64,000 nt of DNA from contig MQVO02000002.1 of the NCBI GenBank assembly GCA_001986395.2, positions 1,054,001-1,118,000 on the forward strand, written 5' to 3'. The notes under the pieces were generated by a model. The model made no database searches and was not told the DNA's origin. It saw only the letters and a list, made by a program, of their open reading frames with translations. Of this stretch, positions 9,704 to 20,700 are shown in pieces; the stretch's first letter is position 1; the number at the start of each line of letters is the position of its first letter. The translations under genes and the position numbers were made by a program. Source of the stretch: Irpex lacteus. Taxonomy: Eukaryota; Basidiomycota; Agaricomycetes; Polyporales; Irpicaceae.

Positions 9704-11638
9704 ATGCGCTTAACTCTGAAATCTCTACTCTACCAGCTTCATCACCTCCACTCGTTCTCGTACGCTCAGTATTACCACGTATCGAGTCGATCGGGGGAGA
9801 TTTGGGTCGCTATTGGGGGCGATGCCAGCACCGTTCCCTCCGAGACCGCCGCCGCCCACTACAACGACTGGCCAGTCGTTAACGTAGGCGCCACTCCTGA
9901 AGCGCTTACAGGACCGAAATGGACGGGAGACGGGCAGGAATATCTAGCCTTTGGAGTAGATCTCAAGAAGGTTCACCATGGTCAGCTCAATGTCGTCGAG
10001 GCGTGGCCGTTCTCCCCCTTCAACGTGCCCGAAGACTACATGGATCCTTCCAGCCCAGGAAGGATCTGGCCTGACGTAGCCAGGAAAGTGCGCAGAGACT
10101 TGCGCCGCGCCTTAGAGATCCTGACTTGGCTTGACGGACGAGGAGGTCCCCCAGCTGGTCACCTAGATCGTACTTACTCAGGCGACGATCTCTACTTGGC
10201 CGATAGCTCAGACGCAGTGTTGAACGAACTGCGTAGGGCCCGACGGGTTATGGACGAACGCCTCTCCGCCATTCGATACGCCCTCTGCCGCACGAAGAAC
10301 GCTACTAAAACGTACCTCGAGCACCGTTACGCCTCGTACTTCGTCAGATGGTATCTGCAGGAAGACTATCGAGGAGCTTACCTAGACTTCCGTTATCTTC
10401 AGCCGGATGTGGCCCACGTCCTCGATCTCATCGACAAAGAGGTTCCCGTCTACTTTACCCTCGAGCCCGACTACGTCCCTCGCCTCTCGATCGAAGAGAC
10501 ACAGCTAGTAGAACAGATCGGATCGGGCGAATCGTATACAAGACTGTTTGAGATGGCGTCGCCTTGGATCGACGAGGATCTCTCCCGGCCATCCCCCGTT
10601 AAAACGTTCGGTCTGACAGCAGAGGAGAGGGCCGCTCTATCGATCCCTGCTCCTACTCGCATGCAGCGACTCACGGACTTGTGCGAGTACGCTCACTCCC
10701 TCCTCGGGGACGTTCTGCATAGCAGCGCCTCGCCGCCTAACAGTCCCATGGTCGTCCCTATGCTCAACATCGTCGACGAAGCCGTCCTGATCGTGGAGCC
10801 TCTGTCAGAGGCGCGGATGATGGTGTGGGCCATCGAGGGTCGGTCGTCTGAGGCAGCCTCAGTACTCGGGGAAGCTCTGCTTCGAGGATGGAGTTTCCGT
10901 CTGCTGTACCCGGAAGCCCATCTCGATCGTCTTAAATCCCTACAAGCTGAGTCCCTGGCTTCCGTTCCTACCCACCTCCAGCTCGTATCCCCAGTCTCCG
11001 AGACAGGTATCATTCGAGTGCAGTCTGAGTGGGCTCGCTACCTGGAGAGGGTACGCATCTTGCTTAGTCGACCCCACGCTAAGGCGTTTCTCCTGTTGGG
11101 TGGCATCTTCTGGAGGCTGGCAATCCTGCTAGGCCAGACTTACTTACCGGACTGGCTAGTGGACGTCTTGGGCCCTTCGTCTACACTAATCGGCATTCGT
11201 CGACCGACTCCGATTATCCGCGGGTTCTTCCACGACGAAGTGTCAGAGGCTGAGAAGGAGATACTTCAGGGGCTGGTCGTCTCCAAGACGACGGGCCAAA
11301 AGTATTACTGGTTCCCGCCTTGGGAGTTGCTGGTCAAGCATCGCTTCCACGATGGAGAGTGGTCAGCTACCGAGGAGCGTCTCGTCATGAATCGATACCA
11401 CAGCCTCCAGGGAGGCGAGTCTACCTGCAGTCCCCTGACCAAGGAGGAGTGGGAGCTCGAACTCGAGACTAGCACCTTGGGACGACTCCAACGAGACTCC
11501 TTCGTTGCGCCTGACGTTCAAGGAGTACGATCCTTCCTCGTCGACGTGCACACGGAGCTGGGGGGCAGCTGGAACGAAGCAACGCTCGCGGCTGTCACAT
11601 CGTCCATCCGCATCGACGATCCTGATTGGTGGGAGTAG
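9704..11638 (+). CDS. Unassigned ORF downstream of pol, in the env position of the gypsy element
   Basis: This uninterrupted frame of about 644 codons starts at the first ATG (9704). The frame is open further upstream to 9620 but has no earlier ATG. It lies between the integrase stop (9472) and the polypurine tract before the 3' LTR, so it belongs to the element. I do not recognise the family. It is mostly helical and Arg/Leu-rich, with acidic and aromatic patches. One moderately hydrophobic stretch (FLLLGGIFWRLAILLG, near residue 465) might sit in a membrane. There is no signal peptide, no Cys pattern and no furin-type site, so a true envelope protein is not supported. Codon use resembles gag and pol. 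It could be an accessory protein kept by this lineage or a captured host gene. Confidence 0.7.
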   Translation: MRLTLKSLLYQLHHLHSFSYAQYYHVSSRSGEIWVAIGGDASTVPSETAAAHYNDWPVVNVGATPEALTGPKWTGDGQEYLAFGVDLKKVHHGQLNVVEAWPFSPFNVPEDYMDPSSPGRIWPDVARKVRRDLRRALEILTWLDGRGGPPAGHLDRTYSGDDLYLADSSDAVLNELRRARRVMDERLSAIRYALCRTKNATKTYLEHRYASYFVRWYLQEDYRGAYLDFRYLQPDVAHVLDLIDKEVPVYFTLEPDYVPRLSIEETQLVEQIGSGESYTRLFEMASPWIDEDLSRPSPVKTFGLTAEERAALSIPAPTRMQRLTDLCEYAHSLLGDVLHSSASPPNSPMVVPMLNIVDEAVLIVEPLSEARMMVWAIEGRSSEAASVLGEALLRGWSFRLLYPEAHLDRLKSLQAESLASVPTHLQLVSPVSETGIIRVQSEWARYLERVRILLSRPHAKAFLLLGGIFWRLAILLGQTYLPDWLVDVLGPSSTLIGIRRPTPIIRGFFHDEVSEAEKEILQGLVVSKTTGQKYYWFPPWELLVKHRFHDGEWSATEERLVMNRYHSLQGGESTCSPLTKEEWELELETSTLGRLQRDSFVAPDVQGVRSFLVDVHTELGGSWNEATLAAVTSSIRIDDPDWWE

Positions 11639-11671
11639 AGTCGGGATTCGCGATTCGACACTGGGGGGCTA

Positions 11672-12053
11672 TGTGACGGGTTACGGTTTACTTAGTGTCT
11701 CATCGAATATCCCTTCATTTTTCGCATTTTATTTGTCTCTGTTATGATACTTACCGTTTTGGATTACGCCTCATGTAGAACATGTGTCCGTAGTACTCAG
11801 GCAGTGCGCTGGGCGCACGTGGAATATCATCTTCTTACTTCTCTACTACGCCTACGCTAGAGCTTGGCTCGCGGGGAACGGAGAACGAGGCGATCCCGAG
11901 TTTCCCACCGTTGTGTACGCCTTCGAACAGGCGCACGACGATCCTTGCCTTAACGGGCAATTCTACATACACTTACACCTCTGGTTCCTGGCGTCCGCTG
12001 GACGACTCGCAGTCGACTCACCCGGTTCGTGAACGCTCACGTCGAGCGTCACA
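11672..12053 (+). repeat. Probable 3' LTR of the gypsy element
   Basis: A purine run (CTGGGGGG) is followed by TGTGACGGG at 11672. The right boundary is proposed at CGTCACA (12047-12053), which mirrors TGTGACG and gives the usual TG..CA ends and a 382 bp length. A weaker end is GTCACA near 12642. The partner LTR is outside the window, so the boundary is unproven. Confidence 0.5.
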
Positions 12054-12748
12054 CTGAAGGCCTACAAGGCGGCTCTCACATACCTGCACTACTCTCCCAC
12101 TGCTCCTGATTGCTCCCAGAACGCTTCATTAGAATTCGCTGTCCGGTTTGGCCTGAGGACGACCTATAGTCGAGGAAGTGAGAAACAATGCGAGGGTGCC
12201 ACTGACAATCTCCTTGAGTCCGTGAAGCTAAGTCGCCGCACGCGGTGAACGCCACGCGAGATCCAAGCGGAAGCGGAGAGGCTACTAACTGAACATCCTT
12301 CCATTCGTTGACAACGTTGCGTCATATTCCCGTTTGTCTGCTGAGTAAACTCGTAAAGACACCCCAGGTAGCAGATAATTGCAAGAAGAGCGATATGCGA
12401 GCGCCTGATTGCCCTCATCTCTCGGAACTTCGCAGATCTTGAGATTGACAGGTACCTCATAATCCACCTGAGTCAGCACATGTTCTTTCCTTCCAAGCTC
12501 GCTCACCATAACCGTGGTCAAGTCGATCGAACGTTCCTACCAGTGAGCTGCTCCCTGCTTCCTTCCTCTCCTACTGGCTCGCTCAAGCCCTCTGTCTCAC
12601 TGGACGCCTGAAATTCGGAATCGGGGCTGATGTAGAGTCACAAAGCCTCCTTTGTGAGGTGAAAAGAAAGGGCGTTGTACTAGGGAGGCCGTCGAGTTGA
12701 GTGCTTTAAGGTGCGTAGGTATTGCTGCATACACACCAAACCTCAACC
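12054..12748. other. Intergenic stretch between the retrotransposon and the RING gene
   Basis: No credible gene is seen; the short frames lack splice sites, domains or coding composition. The last 100 bp presumably hold the promoter of the RING gene. Confidence 0.5.
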
Positions 12749-13680
12749 ATGTCCATGCCAGGTAGCTACCCCAAGCAGCCACGCCGAGCAAGGCAGAATG
12801 GTCAAACCAGACCCATCGTGCTCGACACCATCGAAATGTCCTCGGAAGAAGATCTAGAGAAGTCAGTCTCTTGCATGTCCTCCCAAACGCTTCGAGGCAC
12901 GGTTCGTAACCTGCGGAAGGTACGATGAGAGACTCAATCCCACTCACATTTGCTGACTCCTTTTCTCAGGAGAACGATGAGCTGAGGACCGAGGCCACAC
13001 AGCTTTCCCAGGTGAGAATGCTCTCCCCTCTAACCGCATTGTCACCCCTGCTCAATACTTCTCAGCAAAACACGCAGCTCAAGAAGGAGCTTGAGGAAGC
13101 TCTCCGAGCATCCGAGAAGGGTAAGAAGGAACTTAACGAGGCCGTCCAGGCATCCAAGACAGCAGAGGGGCTCCTTCAGAGGCTCAGCGAAGATGCAAAC
13201 TGCACCATATGCCAGGAGGTCATGTGGAAGCCAGTGATGTGCGTACGCTTCTTGTCAGATATAGGCCACTGATAACTTATTCCCTGCAGGATGCCCTGCG
13301 GCCATTGCCTTTGCGAGCCTTGTGTGAAGGGCTGGTTCGCCTCCATCCTGGTCAACTACTGTCAAGAGAATGAAGACTTCGATCCTCGCACCCCCTTACT
13401 CGAAAGCTTCCTTGCAAACCTTCGCCGTCCGGATCTGTTGGCAGAAGAAAGGCGCCTGATGATTCACGAACTTCGCGATTTGTACGTCGCTTCACCCAAG
13501 CCTAGCTATACCTGTCCTCAGTGCCGGTGTGAGGTGACGATGCCGCCCCATCAATGCACGTGGGCAAAGGGGATGGTGGCGGAACTGGCGGAGTGGGCAA
13601 AGGAGGAGGAGGATGTTGAGGTCGTAGAGGGAACTCCTTGGGCAATCTTCTTCCCTTTACATGAGGTAGGCTATTTCTGA
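12749..13680 (+). CDS. RING-finger protein with an N-terminal coiled coil (putative E3 ubiquitin ligase)
   Basis: Exons are 12749-12919, 12970-13011, 13066-13238 and 13290-13680, with all junctions in phase, giving 258 residues. A charged N-terminus and a helical stretch rich in Glu/Lys (about residues 58-112) precede a C3HC4 RING: C117, C120, C132, H134, C137, C140, then CPQC at 204-207. The gap of about 63 residues between the sixth and seventh zinc ligands is unusually long. An acidic tail follows. RING proteins recruit E2 enzymes and ubiquitylate targets; the coiled coil would dimerise it or bind a target. The target is unknown. It is the first gene of the accessory block that includes the Tnp2 transposase. 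A zinc-binding scaffold without ligase activity is the alternative. Confidence 0.8.
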
Positions 13681-13816
13681 CAATGTGAAGCGCGGTGCCT
13701 TGCGAATAGAAGCCCTGTCCATTCGTTGCGAAATAATGTAACTGCGTACAATGCTGTAACGCCCTCACACCGGTTGCGAGTAATATAAGTCATTAACAGG
13801 CCGTGTAGGGCCCCTT

Positions 13817-15812
13817 TCAAGAGAGATACATGAAGACGCTAAGGTAAGACACTAAAATCCACTCCAAAGTGTCCGGAAGAGAAGGGGGAAGAAGGCCCTG
13901 TCTAAGTCTAAATGAGCGGTACGCAGGCCGCTCTTGCAGGCCGCGGGTTTGGAAGGGGTCCAGTAATAGGAGCCACGCCGCAAGGAATGCAATCAGCCAC
14001 AATAAAGCTTCACCTCTATTGAAAGCTACCAAGCGCGAAGCCCACTTCCACGTGTCTACCTTAGTGGCCCAAAGTTGCGAGAGGAAGCGAACGACCTTCG
14101 CAACAACCTCGTGGTCGCGGGGGAGGTGAGGCAGCGAATACTTGATGGGAACCGACTGGGAGTAGATACTTGGTAGAAGGCCTTCGTCGGAGGTTGAGAC
14201 GGCGGAATGGCTGGCTTCAACAAGATCCGGTGCGGATGCAACGGTTGTCGGGTCCACAAATTGCAGCTGAGGACTCCCAGAGTCAGACGGCATGGTTTCC
14301 ACGTCGGCACGAGAATCAGCGTCAGATGCCTAGGTGAGTTAGCAACACGCACGGCGTAAGTGGCTAAAAAAGCGCACCTCTACCCAGTCGGAAGACAGGC
14401 CAGAAGAAGTATCTTCACCGCGGACAGATATACCCAAGGAAGAGTCAGAGTCTGAGCCTACAGTGGGCGGAGTGGAAGATCTCGAGCCGTCGGTAGCCAA
14501 GGAGTCGGATAAGGGTGCGAGAGGCGGCTGCCAAAGGTTTGGGGCGAGTCAGATGGGATTTCGCTGTTGCGTAGCAAAAAAGCACTTACTGAGGTTGACT
14601 CCTCCCCGTCTTGAGCTCCAAGAAGAGCGCTATCTCCTGTGAATTGCTGTTCAACTTCGCTTATGGCGCTGTTGCGGTGTTTGTCAGAGACCGAAAATGG
14701 ACCCCTAGTGCCGGGAAGCTCTCGTTTAACCACATCTAAGTTTGCCGACGCCTCCTCCCAAGCTCTTGCATTGATCTCGCCTTCTGTCTCTACGATTGCC
14801 ATCCGGCCATCTAGACTCCGAATCCTGTTCTGGAGGCGTTCAACCACAAGGCCAATGCTGGTAAGGTCGTTCTGAATGGCTGCCTGCTTTTCCGGAAACT
14901 CGGTCATAGCCCGCTCCAGTTCGGTGCGACGGTTCTGCAAAGATACTGAAGGGGTGGGGATGAGTACCGGAAGCTGAGAGCTGATTTCAACGCCAGGGGT
15001 CAAGCTACTCACGCTGTGCGCGAGAAACTACGTCTTTGAGGTTGCCGACGAGGTCATTCCAGGACTGCTTTGAAGCCTCCAGGTCTTCCTCTAACTTCTT
15101 GATGCGTTTGTTCTCGGATTCCTTGGGGCAGAGCTCAACGCGCGCGGCGTCTGAACATGAGACAAAGCTTACCTTCTTGCGCCGCTCCTTGTTGAGGGAA
15201 ACTGTCAGCGATTCCACATCCGTTTGGAGGGATGAGATGTCGTTGAATAGCCCGGAGATTCTATCGTCGGACTGGTCCCGATAAGAGTCCACGAGGCCTC
15301 CCCTAACGCGAAAGGTTGGCGGGCGAACTGTGGCAGGTTGGGAAAACACTTACAGCTCTGCCACTTTCTTCTGTATACTGGCAATATCGTCTGATATTTC
15401 CTGCTTAAAATCCAGCACATCGTCCTTCAAACGGCCAGAAGTATAAACTAGCTCGGGCTCGCTGTGAACAACCAGGTCAGCTATTCTTATGACGCTTCTC
15501 TGAGGCTCTAAGAGGCGACAAACCTGACCCGTAAAGGAGTTTTCCTGCCAGGGGGATGTGGCCTAAGCCACGACTTCCTCGCTGTGGTCGCTATTTGTCT
15601 GTCGAGTTCGGTTGTCTTCTTCAAAACCAAGGCAGTGCTGGACTCATTGCTGTTGTCCCCAAGGGACGCACCATTATCTGCGAACTTGAACGTTAGGGAC
15701 CAAACGAAACGCGCTGAAATCACTCACCTTGCGCAAGAACCTCAGCCTTACCATCCGTGTCGCCTCCCTTACCATCTGCGCCGCCTCCTCGTCCTGCTGA
15801 GAGGGCATTCAT
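13817..15812 (-). CDS. Coiled-coil protein with a C-terminal transmembrane segment
   Basis: Reading the minus strand from ATG at 15812, eight exons fit in phase: 15728-15812, 15524-15677, 15354-15461, 15173-15302, 15013-15121, 14590-14945, 14378-14527 and 13817-14329, for 534 residues. The 51-nt gap at 15122-15172 is in frame and could be retained. The middle (about residues 80-320) is heptad-rich coiled coil (for example NKRIKKLEEDLEASK, VVERLQNRIRSLDGRM). A Ser/Asp-rich acidic linker follows, then one strong membrane segment (ALLWLIAFLAAWLLLL, about 472-487) and a 47-residue tail. This layout, long coiled coil plus tail anchor, is that of nuclear-envelope or Golgi tethers. With a SUN-domain gene 6.7 kb away a KASH-like role is tempting but unproven, and no canonical KASH C-terminus is seen. 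Confidence 0.72.
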
Positions 15813-16270
15813 TGGAATTTATCGAAACTTCTTAGGTACAAGACGCAGCTCTTCTGTGTACGAGAGAGAGAACAGAGGAGGGTGAAGGGAAGGGAAAGGG
15901 CTGCCAGCATGAGGAGGAGATATTGCTGAACAAATGTGCCATTGTGAAGGTGCGTGAATGCAGAAAGGAAGGTAGTCCTGCGCTGATCACATCTCCAGAG
16001 ATCACAGTCGGCAACTCACTTGCCTAGAGCTGATAGACGCGAACGATTGCGCCGAACGGCTACAGTCGTCGAAAGACACGATGGTAAGTGACGCCCACAA
16101 CATAACAAAGAAATCCATCATGCTGCTACTTTTCGCTCCGAGTGGCAAAACGGAGCTGCAAACAGCACGTTTATGCGTAGGTCCTCCCTCTCATAAATGC
16201 CTTGATTCAGCAAAGGACGCTTCTCCTCGACCATCTCCCCAACCTTTCACGCCCACTTGCGAAGCGCATT

Positions 16271-17502
16271 ATGTCTGCCCACTTCCTTGTGAGTTACTTG
16301 CTGCTTTTGAGGGCTCATGCTGACTATAGTATCTATGGTATCCATAGCTCAACCCCGGTGCCACCGCGCACACCGTCCTTCCAGTAAGTTTCTGACCTCG
16401 TCTTTGTTCATTTTCTCGCTCACCGCTCCATCTCCTCCCAGCCCGTGGTACGCATCACCGGACTCACCGCCTTAGAGGATTTGGCAAACCAATTATCGGG
16501 CAATGTCTCTCGAGGGCTGTCGGTGGATACCTTTGAGGTGACCATCGGGCGGCAATACCAACTCTACCTGGAGGATTTGTCCACCCTTCGCGGCTGCCTC
16601 ACTCATATGCCCAATCTAACCGACCTACACATTGACCTCCCTCCCACCCCTCCGACTTTACTCCTTGAAGTACTTGAGGCGGTTGAGCTTCAGAAGCTGG
16701 AGTTACTGAAGACGAACATGCCCCATTCAGCCCTTACCCCCTTCCTGCGGAATGCCAGACACCGACAAGTCAAGGCTATGATCTTGGAGGACTGCGGGGT
16801 CGGGGAGAATTGTCGACTTCAGAAGATCAGCCTCGACCACGTTCGAGACCTCGACTGCTCGATCCGCTGCTTCCCAACGATTCATGCCCCATATGTCAGT
16901 CGCCTGAGCCTCAGAAACGACAACGTCCTACACTCTACTTCCTTTATCCTTGGTCGAGTATCCCCGCGCACGCACCTTACCCACCTTACCGTCGAGTTCT
17001 TCTCCGGGGACTTGGATATCCTGGAGAAGCTAGTGATATTTGCTCCCAACCTCCGGAAGCTTCGCCTTATTGAGCGAGTAGGGATCTCGGTGAGTGTGAA
17101 TCACATAAAGCCATCGCACTGCTCATCAATGCCTTTATTCAGCGCCATGGCAGGGTCTCTGGCCGTCGGGTATGGAAGCCGATTGCTCAGGTAGCCAAGG
17201 CTCTGAAGAAGCTCCAATATCTGGAGGAGTTCATGCTCGACTGTACCCACGACGTCGTAGTACGGAACGGGTCTGAGTACTTACAGGAGCGCGAGCTTGT
17301 TCATGGCTGGCTGACCGGGCGCCGCAAGGCTTGGCTGATGCCAGGGAGCCGCATCTACCACCACCCCAATCTCTACAGAATTTCGATTTTATATGGACGT
17401 GGACGTCCCTCCTCTCAGGTAATGACTGTCTGGATGAAGGAAACCTTTGGATGGGATAAGATCTTGGACGAGTTCGGGCGAATGGTGGATGTAGTTTTTT
17501 GA
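16271..17502 (+). CDS. Leucine-rich-repeat-like protein of the fungal F-box type (5' end unresolved)
   Basis: The exons that fit are 16271-16288, 16348-16383, 16442-17089 and 17143-17502 (353 residues). The frame is also open upstream of 16271 (to a splice acceptor near 16213), so further 5' exons between 16081 and 16270 are likely and would carry any F-box. The body has irregular leucine-rich repeats (LTHMPNLTDLHIDL, APYVSRLSLRN, APNLRKLRLIE), the pattern of the large F-box/LRR families of mushroom-forming fungi. Those serve as substrate receptors of SCF ubiquitin ligases. The start is divergent from the coiled-coil gene, so the two share a promoter region of 270-460 bp. Family assignment rests on repeat pattern only. 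Confidence 0.65.
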
Positions 17503-17735
17503 TTCATGTATTCTGCGATAAAACAGTTGTAAATTATACAATTCAGTGGTCTGCTCATAACCTTCCTAAGTCTGCACAAAACTCAGAGTTCAGAGGAAGT
17601 GACGTCGAAACGCTGATGTGTCGCGTTAAGAGGCGACCACTCCCTCCCGATTAGGATTGACGCTGGCGTTGTGGCGCATACCGATGCTTCTGCACGCTTT
17701 GACCGAGTTCTTCAGACTTAAGCTTGCTGCCTGCG

Positions 17736-20700
17736 ATGGCTCCCTCTCAAACGTTAGAGCTCTGTTCTTGTAGTGTCTGCTCCAAACTCACATGGAAAGA
17801 TCAAGAGGGACGAATTCACCGTGGATCGTTCCAGAAGAAGGGCGTAATCAGAATGCACCTCATGAAAGACAAACGCGACGCTCTGAGAACGCAAGCTGGT
17901 AGCGGCGGGAAAGGTCTTGCCAGCGCGGAGGAACCCGACGAGAGCCACATCGCGGATGCGATACTTCTGTCTACCATGACGGACACCCCTCCCCCGCCGG
18001 GGGAGTTTGCTCCCAGTAGATCCAAGCTTCGCACAAGTGGCAATGCCGCTTCTCATAACCTGGCCAATGTAAGTAGATATTAACATCAACGCAAATATGC
18101 ACACTCATACCATTTGCTTAGAGCCAATCAGTTGAATCACGCGCAGCTACTAGTAGTAAACGTCAGGACGCGCCTTCTCAGAAGCGTAAGCTTGCTGCCG
18201 AACCTCCTACAGGGCAAAGCTCGGAAAAGCGACAGAAAACGGTGAGGGACATACCAGGACGAGATATGAAACCTTGTTACTAACAACCTGCTAGAATGTT
18301 AGCATAATGGATTCTCAGAGCGAGATAGGAGGGCCTATGGTGAGTACATGGCACTTTGACTCTATACTCGCCTTCATTCGTTTGCGCATCAGGACGAGGA
18401 CAGTGCGGGCGTATCGCGAGTACTCACGCAGATTCGTGGATTGATTGCTGTGAAGAAAAGTCGCGTGTCCCAGTACTCTCGCCTTAAGTTCCAGAGCCCC
18501 CCTGCAAAGCTCGAAGATCCGCCCGCGGCCCTCGATTGGTCGGATTATGCCAGCCAGCAAGTCGACGCGTACCTAGGCTGGCTAGAAAGCAGTCTAGTTG
18601 AGGTTAGGAAGCTTAGTGCAGCTGTGGAGCACGGCTTGCAATCAGAAGTGGAGGAAGAGCTGCTGGACGAGTTGCGGAGGGTCGCGGATTGGAAGGCTGC
18701 GCAGTGGGATGAGCAAAGGGCTTTAGCAGGCCTGTATGGAGGGGTGAGCCCACAAGTTCACTCGTCTGCTCCCTTAGAGGTGTCCCCTGGTAAGTCCTTG
18801 TTTGATCGAATTTCGCAATTCCGAACTTACGCCTTCTGGACCCATAGGCCCGCTGCTCACGCTACCCATCCAGCAGCCTTGGATCTTTGCCGTGTTGATA
18901 TCGATCACGGCGTTGAGTACCCTGTCTTCATTTCCCAGAGACAACGCGAATTTACTTCTGAAAGTGATACGCCTTCTCATATTTGGAGCCTTGACCTGGC
19001 AACAAACGCAGCTCGTAGGTTGGAGTCGGTGGGATGCTTCCGTTCCAGAGCTCAGTCCTGATCAACGTTCTGTGGTTAACTCCGTACCGGTCGACGTCAG
19101 GACCGTTACGAAACGCCTTGGATTAGAGCCCGAATACACTCTATACGCATGCTGCCCTGAATGTTTTGCCACATACGCTCCCATCGGTGAAGGAAAGGCA
19201 CAGACGTGGCCGAAGCTCTGCACTCATCGACCGACTCCAGCAGACCAGCCTTGCGGTGCAGATCTCCTTAAACCAGGGGGGGACAAAGGACAGGGCTCGG
19301 CGCCCAAGAAGCAATTCCCCCTCCACAGCTTACGACACTGGCTCAGCCAATTGCTGGCTCGAGAAGGCGTTGAGGACCTTCTCGATAAAGCCTGGGACGT
19401 GCCTCCTGGATGCGAGGAGGAATGGGCTGATATTATGCACGCACCTGGGGTCAGGGAGTTCAAAGGACCAGATCGCAACACGCTCTTCTCTGTGCAACCG
19501 GACGGTACCTATCACCTAGTCTTCAGCCTCTTCATCGACTGGTTCAACCCCTTTGGCAATAAAGCAGCGGGAAAATCGCATTCTATCGGAGCTATTTACA
19601 TGGTCTGCCTCAACCTTCCCCCCGAAATGAGATACCTCACGGAGAACATATTCCTTGTCGGCATCATACCCGGGCCACGCGAGCCTAGTCAGGAGGAAAT
19701 CAACCATCTACTCCGCCCACTTATCGACGAGCTATTGGTCTTCTGGGAGCGAGGGGTGCACGTCTCAAAGACAGCCAAGCGACCTTATGGCTACAACGTA
19801 CTTGCAGCTGTAATACCTCTCATATGCGACCTACCCGCTGCTCGTAAAACCGCTGGGTTCTCCGGGCATAGCTCCATGAACGTGTGCTCATTCTGCGACA
19901 TTCGTAAGGATGAGCTCAACGACCTGGATCGCGAAGGTTGGAGGCGGAAAAATTACGAAGAACACGTTGTAATTGCTCGCGGATGGAGGGACGCGCCGGA
20001 CCAGCACACTCGAGAGCTCATCTTCGAGGAATTTGGTATTAGATGGAGTGAGATGCTGCGTCTGCCCTACTGGGATCCCACACGGTACACTGTGGTGGAT
20101 GCAATGCACAACCTGTACCTAGGCGAGCTCAAACACCACTGCGAGAAGGTCTTTGGCATTCTAGACGGTGAACCCCTGGACGAAGATAAGAAGAACCGGC
20201 CTCACACTCCGCAAGAGCAGAGGGAGTGGCTGAAGAAAGTCGCAGAGGGGCTTTCGCAGGAGACTCACAAGCCACTGGTAAAGGCGCGGAAGGGGTATCT
20301 GGTTGCGTTCGCCACTCTAAACAGCGTCGCCGTTCATGGGGAAACCAAGGAAGACTACGCCATAGCCCTTCACCAATGGGTGAGTTCAACGTTTTGAATT
20401 TCATTAGGAAGATACATCTGACGCCTTCTGTTAAGTATAAGGCTAAGCCCCTCGACGTACAAGTCTCCATACCTGAACCACTGGCCTGGAACACGTCCGA
20501 TTTCAAGTTGCTCAATAGCGCAGAAGAGCTTTCCAGGTTTTCTTTCATTCGAGGCGACTTACTTGCTCGGATTCGCGAAGACATCTCAGAGACCACGTTC
20601 CCCTCCTGGATCAACCGCCCTCCCCGCAATTTTGGGAGCCCCGCTGCCGGGAAGCTGACCGCTGACCAGTGGCGCACCGTTGCGACAACTTGCATGGTAA

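Larger units (their letters stand above)
1..12053 (+). mobile_element. Ty3/gypsy LTR retrotransposon, chromodomain type, 5' end outside the window, interrupted by a foldback insertion
   Basis: Order of parts is Gag and protease (1-3345), a 2.6 kb foreign insertion (3346-5937), RT, RNase H, integrase and chromodomain (about 5939-9472), an extra ORF (9704-11638), a purine tract, then a probable 3' LTR (about 11672-12053). RT before integrase defines Ty3/gypsy, and the C-terminal chromodomain fits the chromovirus lineage common in fungi. The frame is open from base 1, so the 5' LTR, primer-binding site and Gag start lie upstream. Apart from the insertion and a frame change at the protease/RT junction, the coding regions have no stop codons, which suggests a fairly recent copy. 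The flanking duplication cannot be tested because the left end is missing. Confidence 0.93.

Noticed and set aside
12054..12642. Alternative right end of the 3' LTR at GTCACA near 12642
   Set aside because: It mirrors only six bases of the LTR start and gives a length near 970 bp; the end at 12053 mirrors seven and gives a more usual length. Not excluded.
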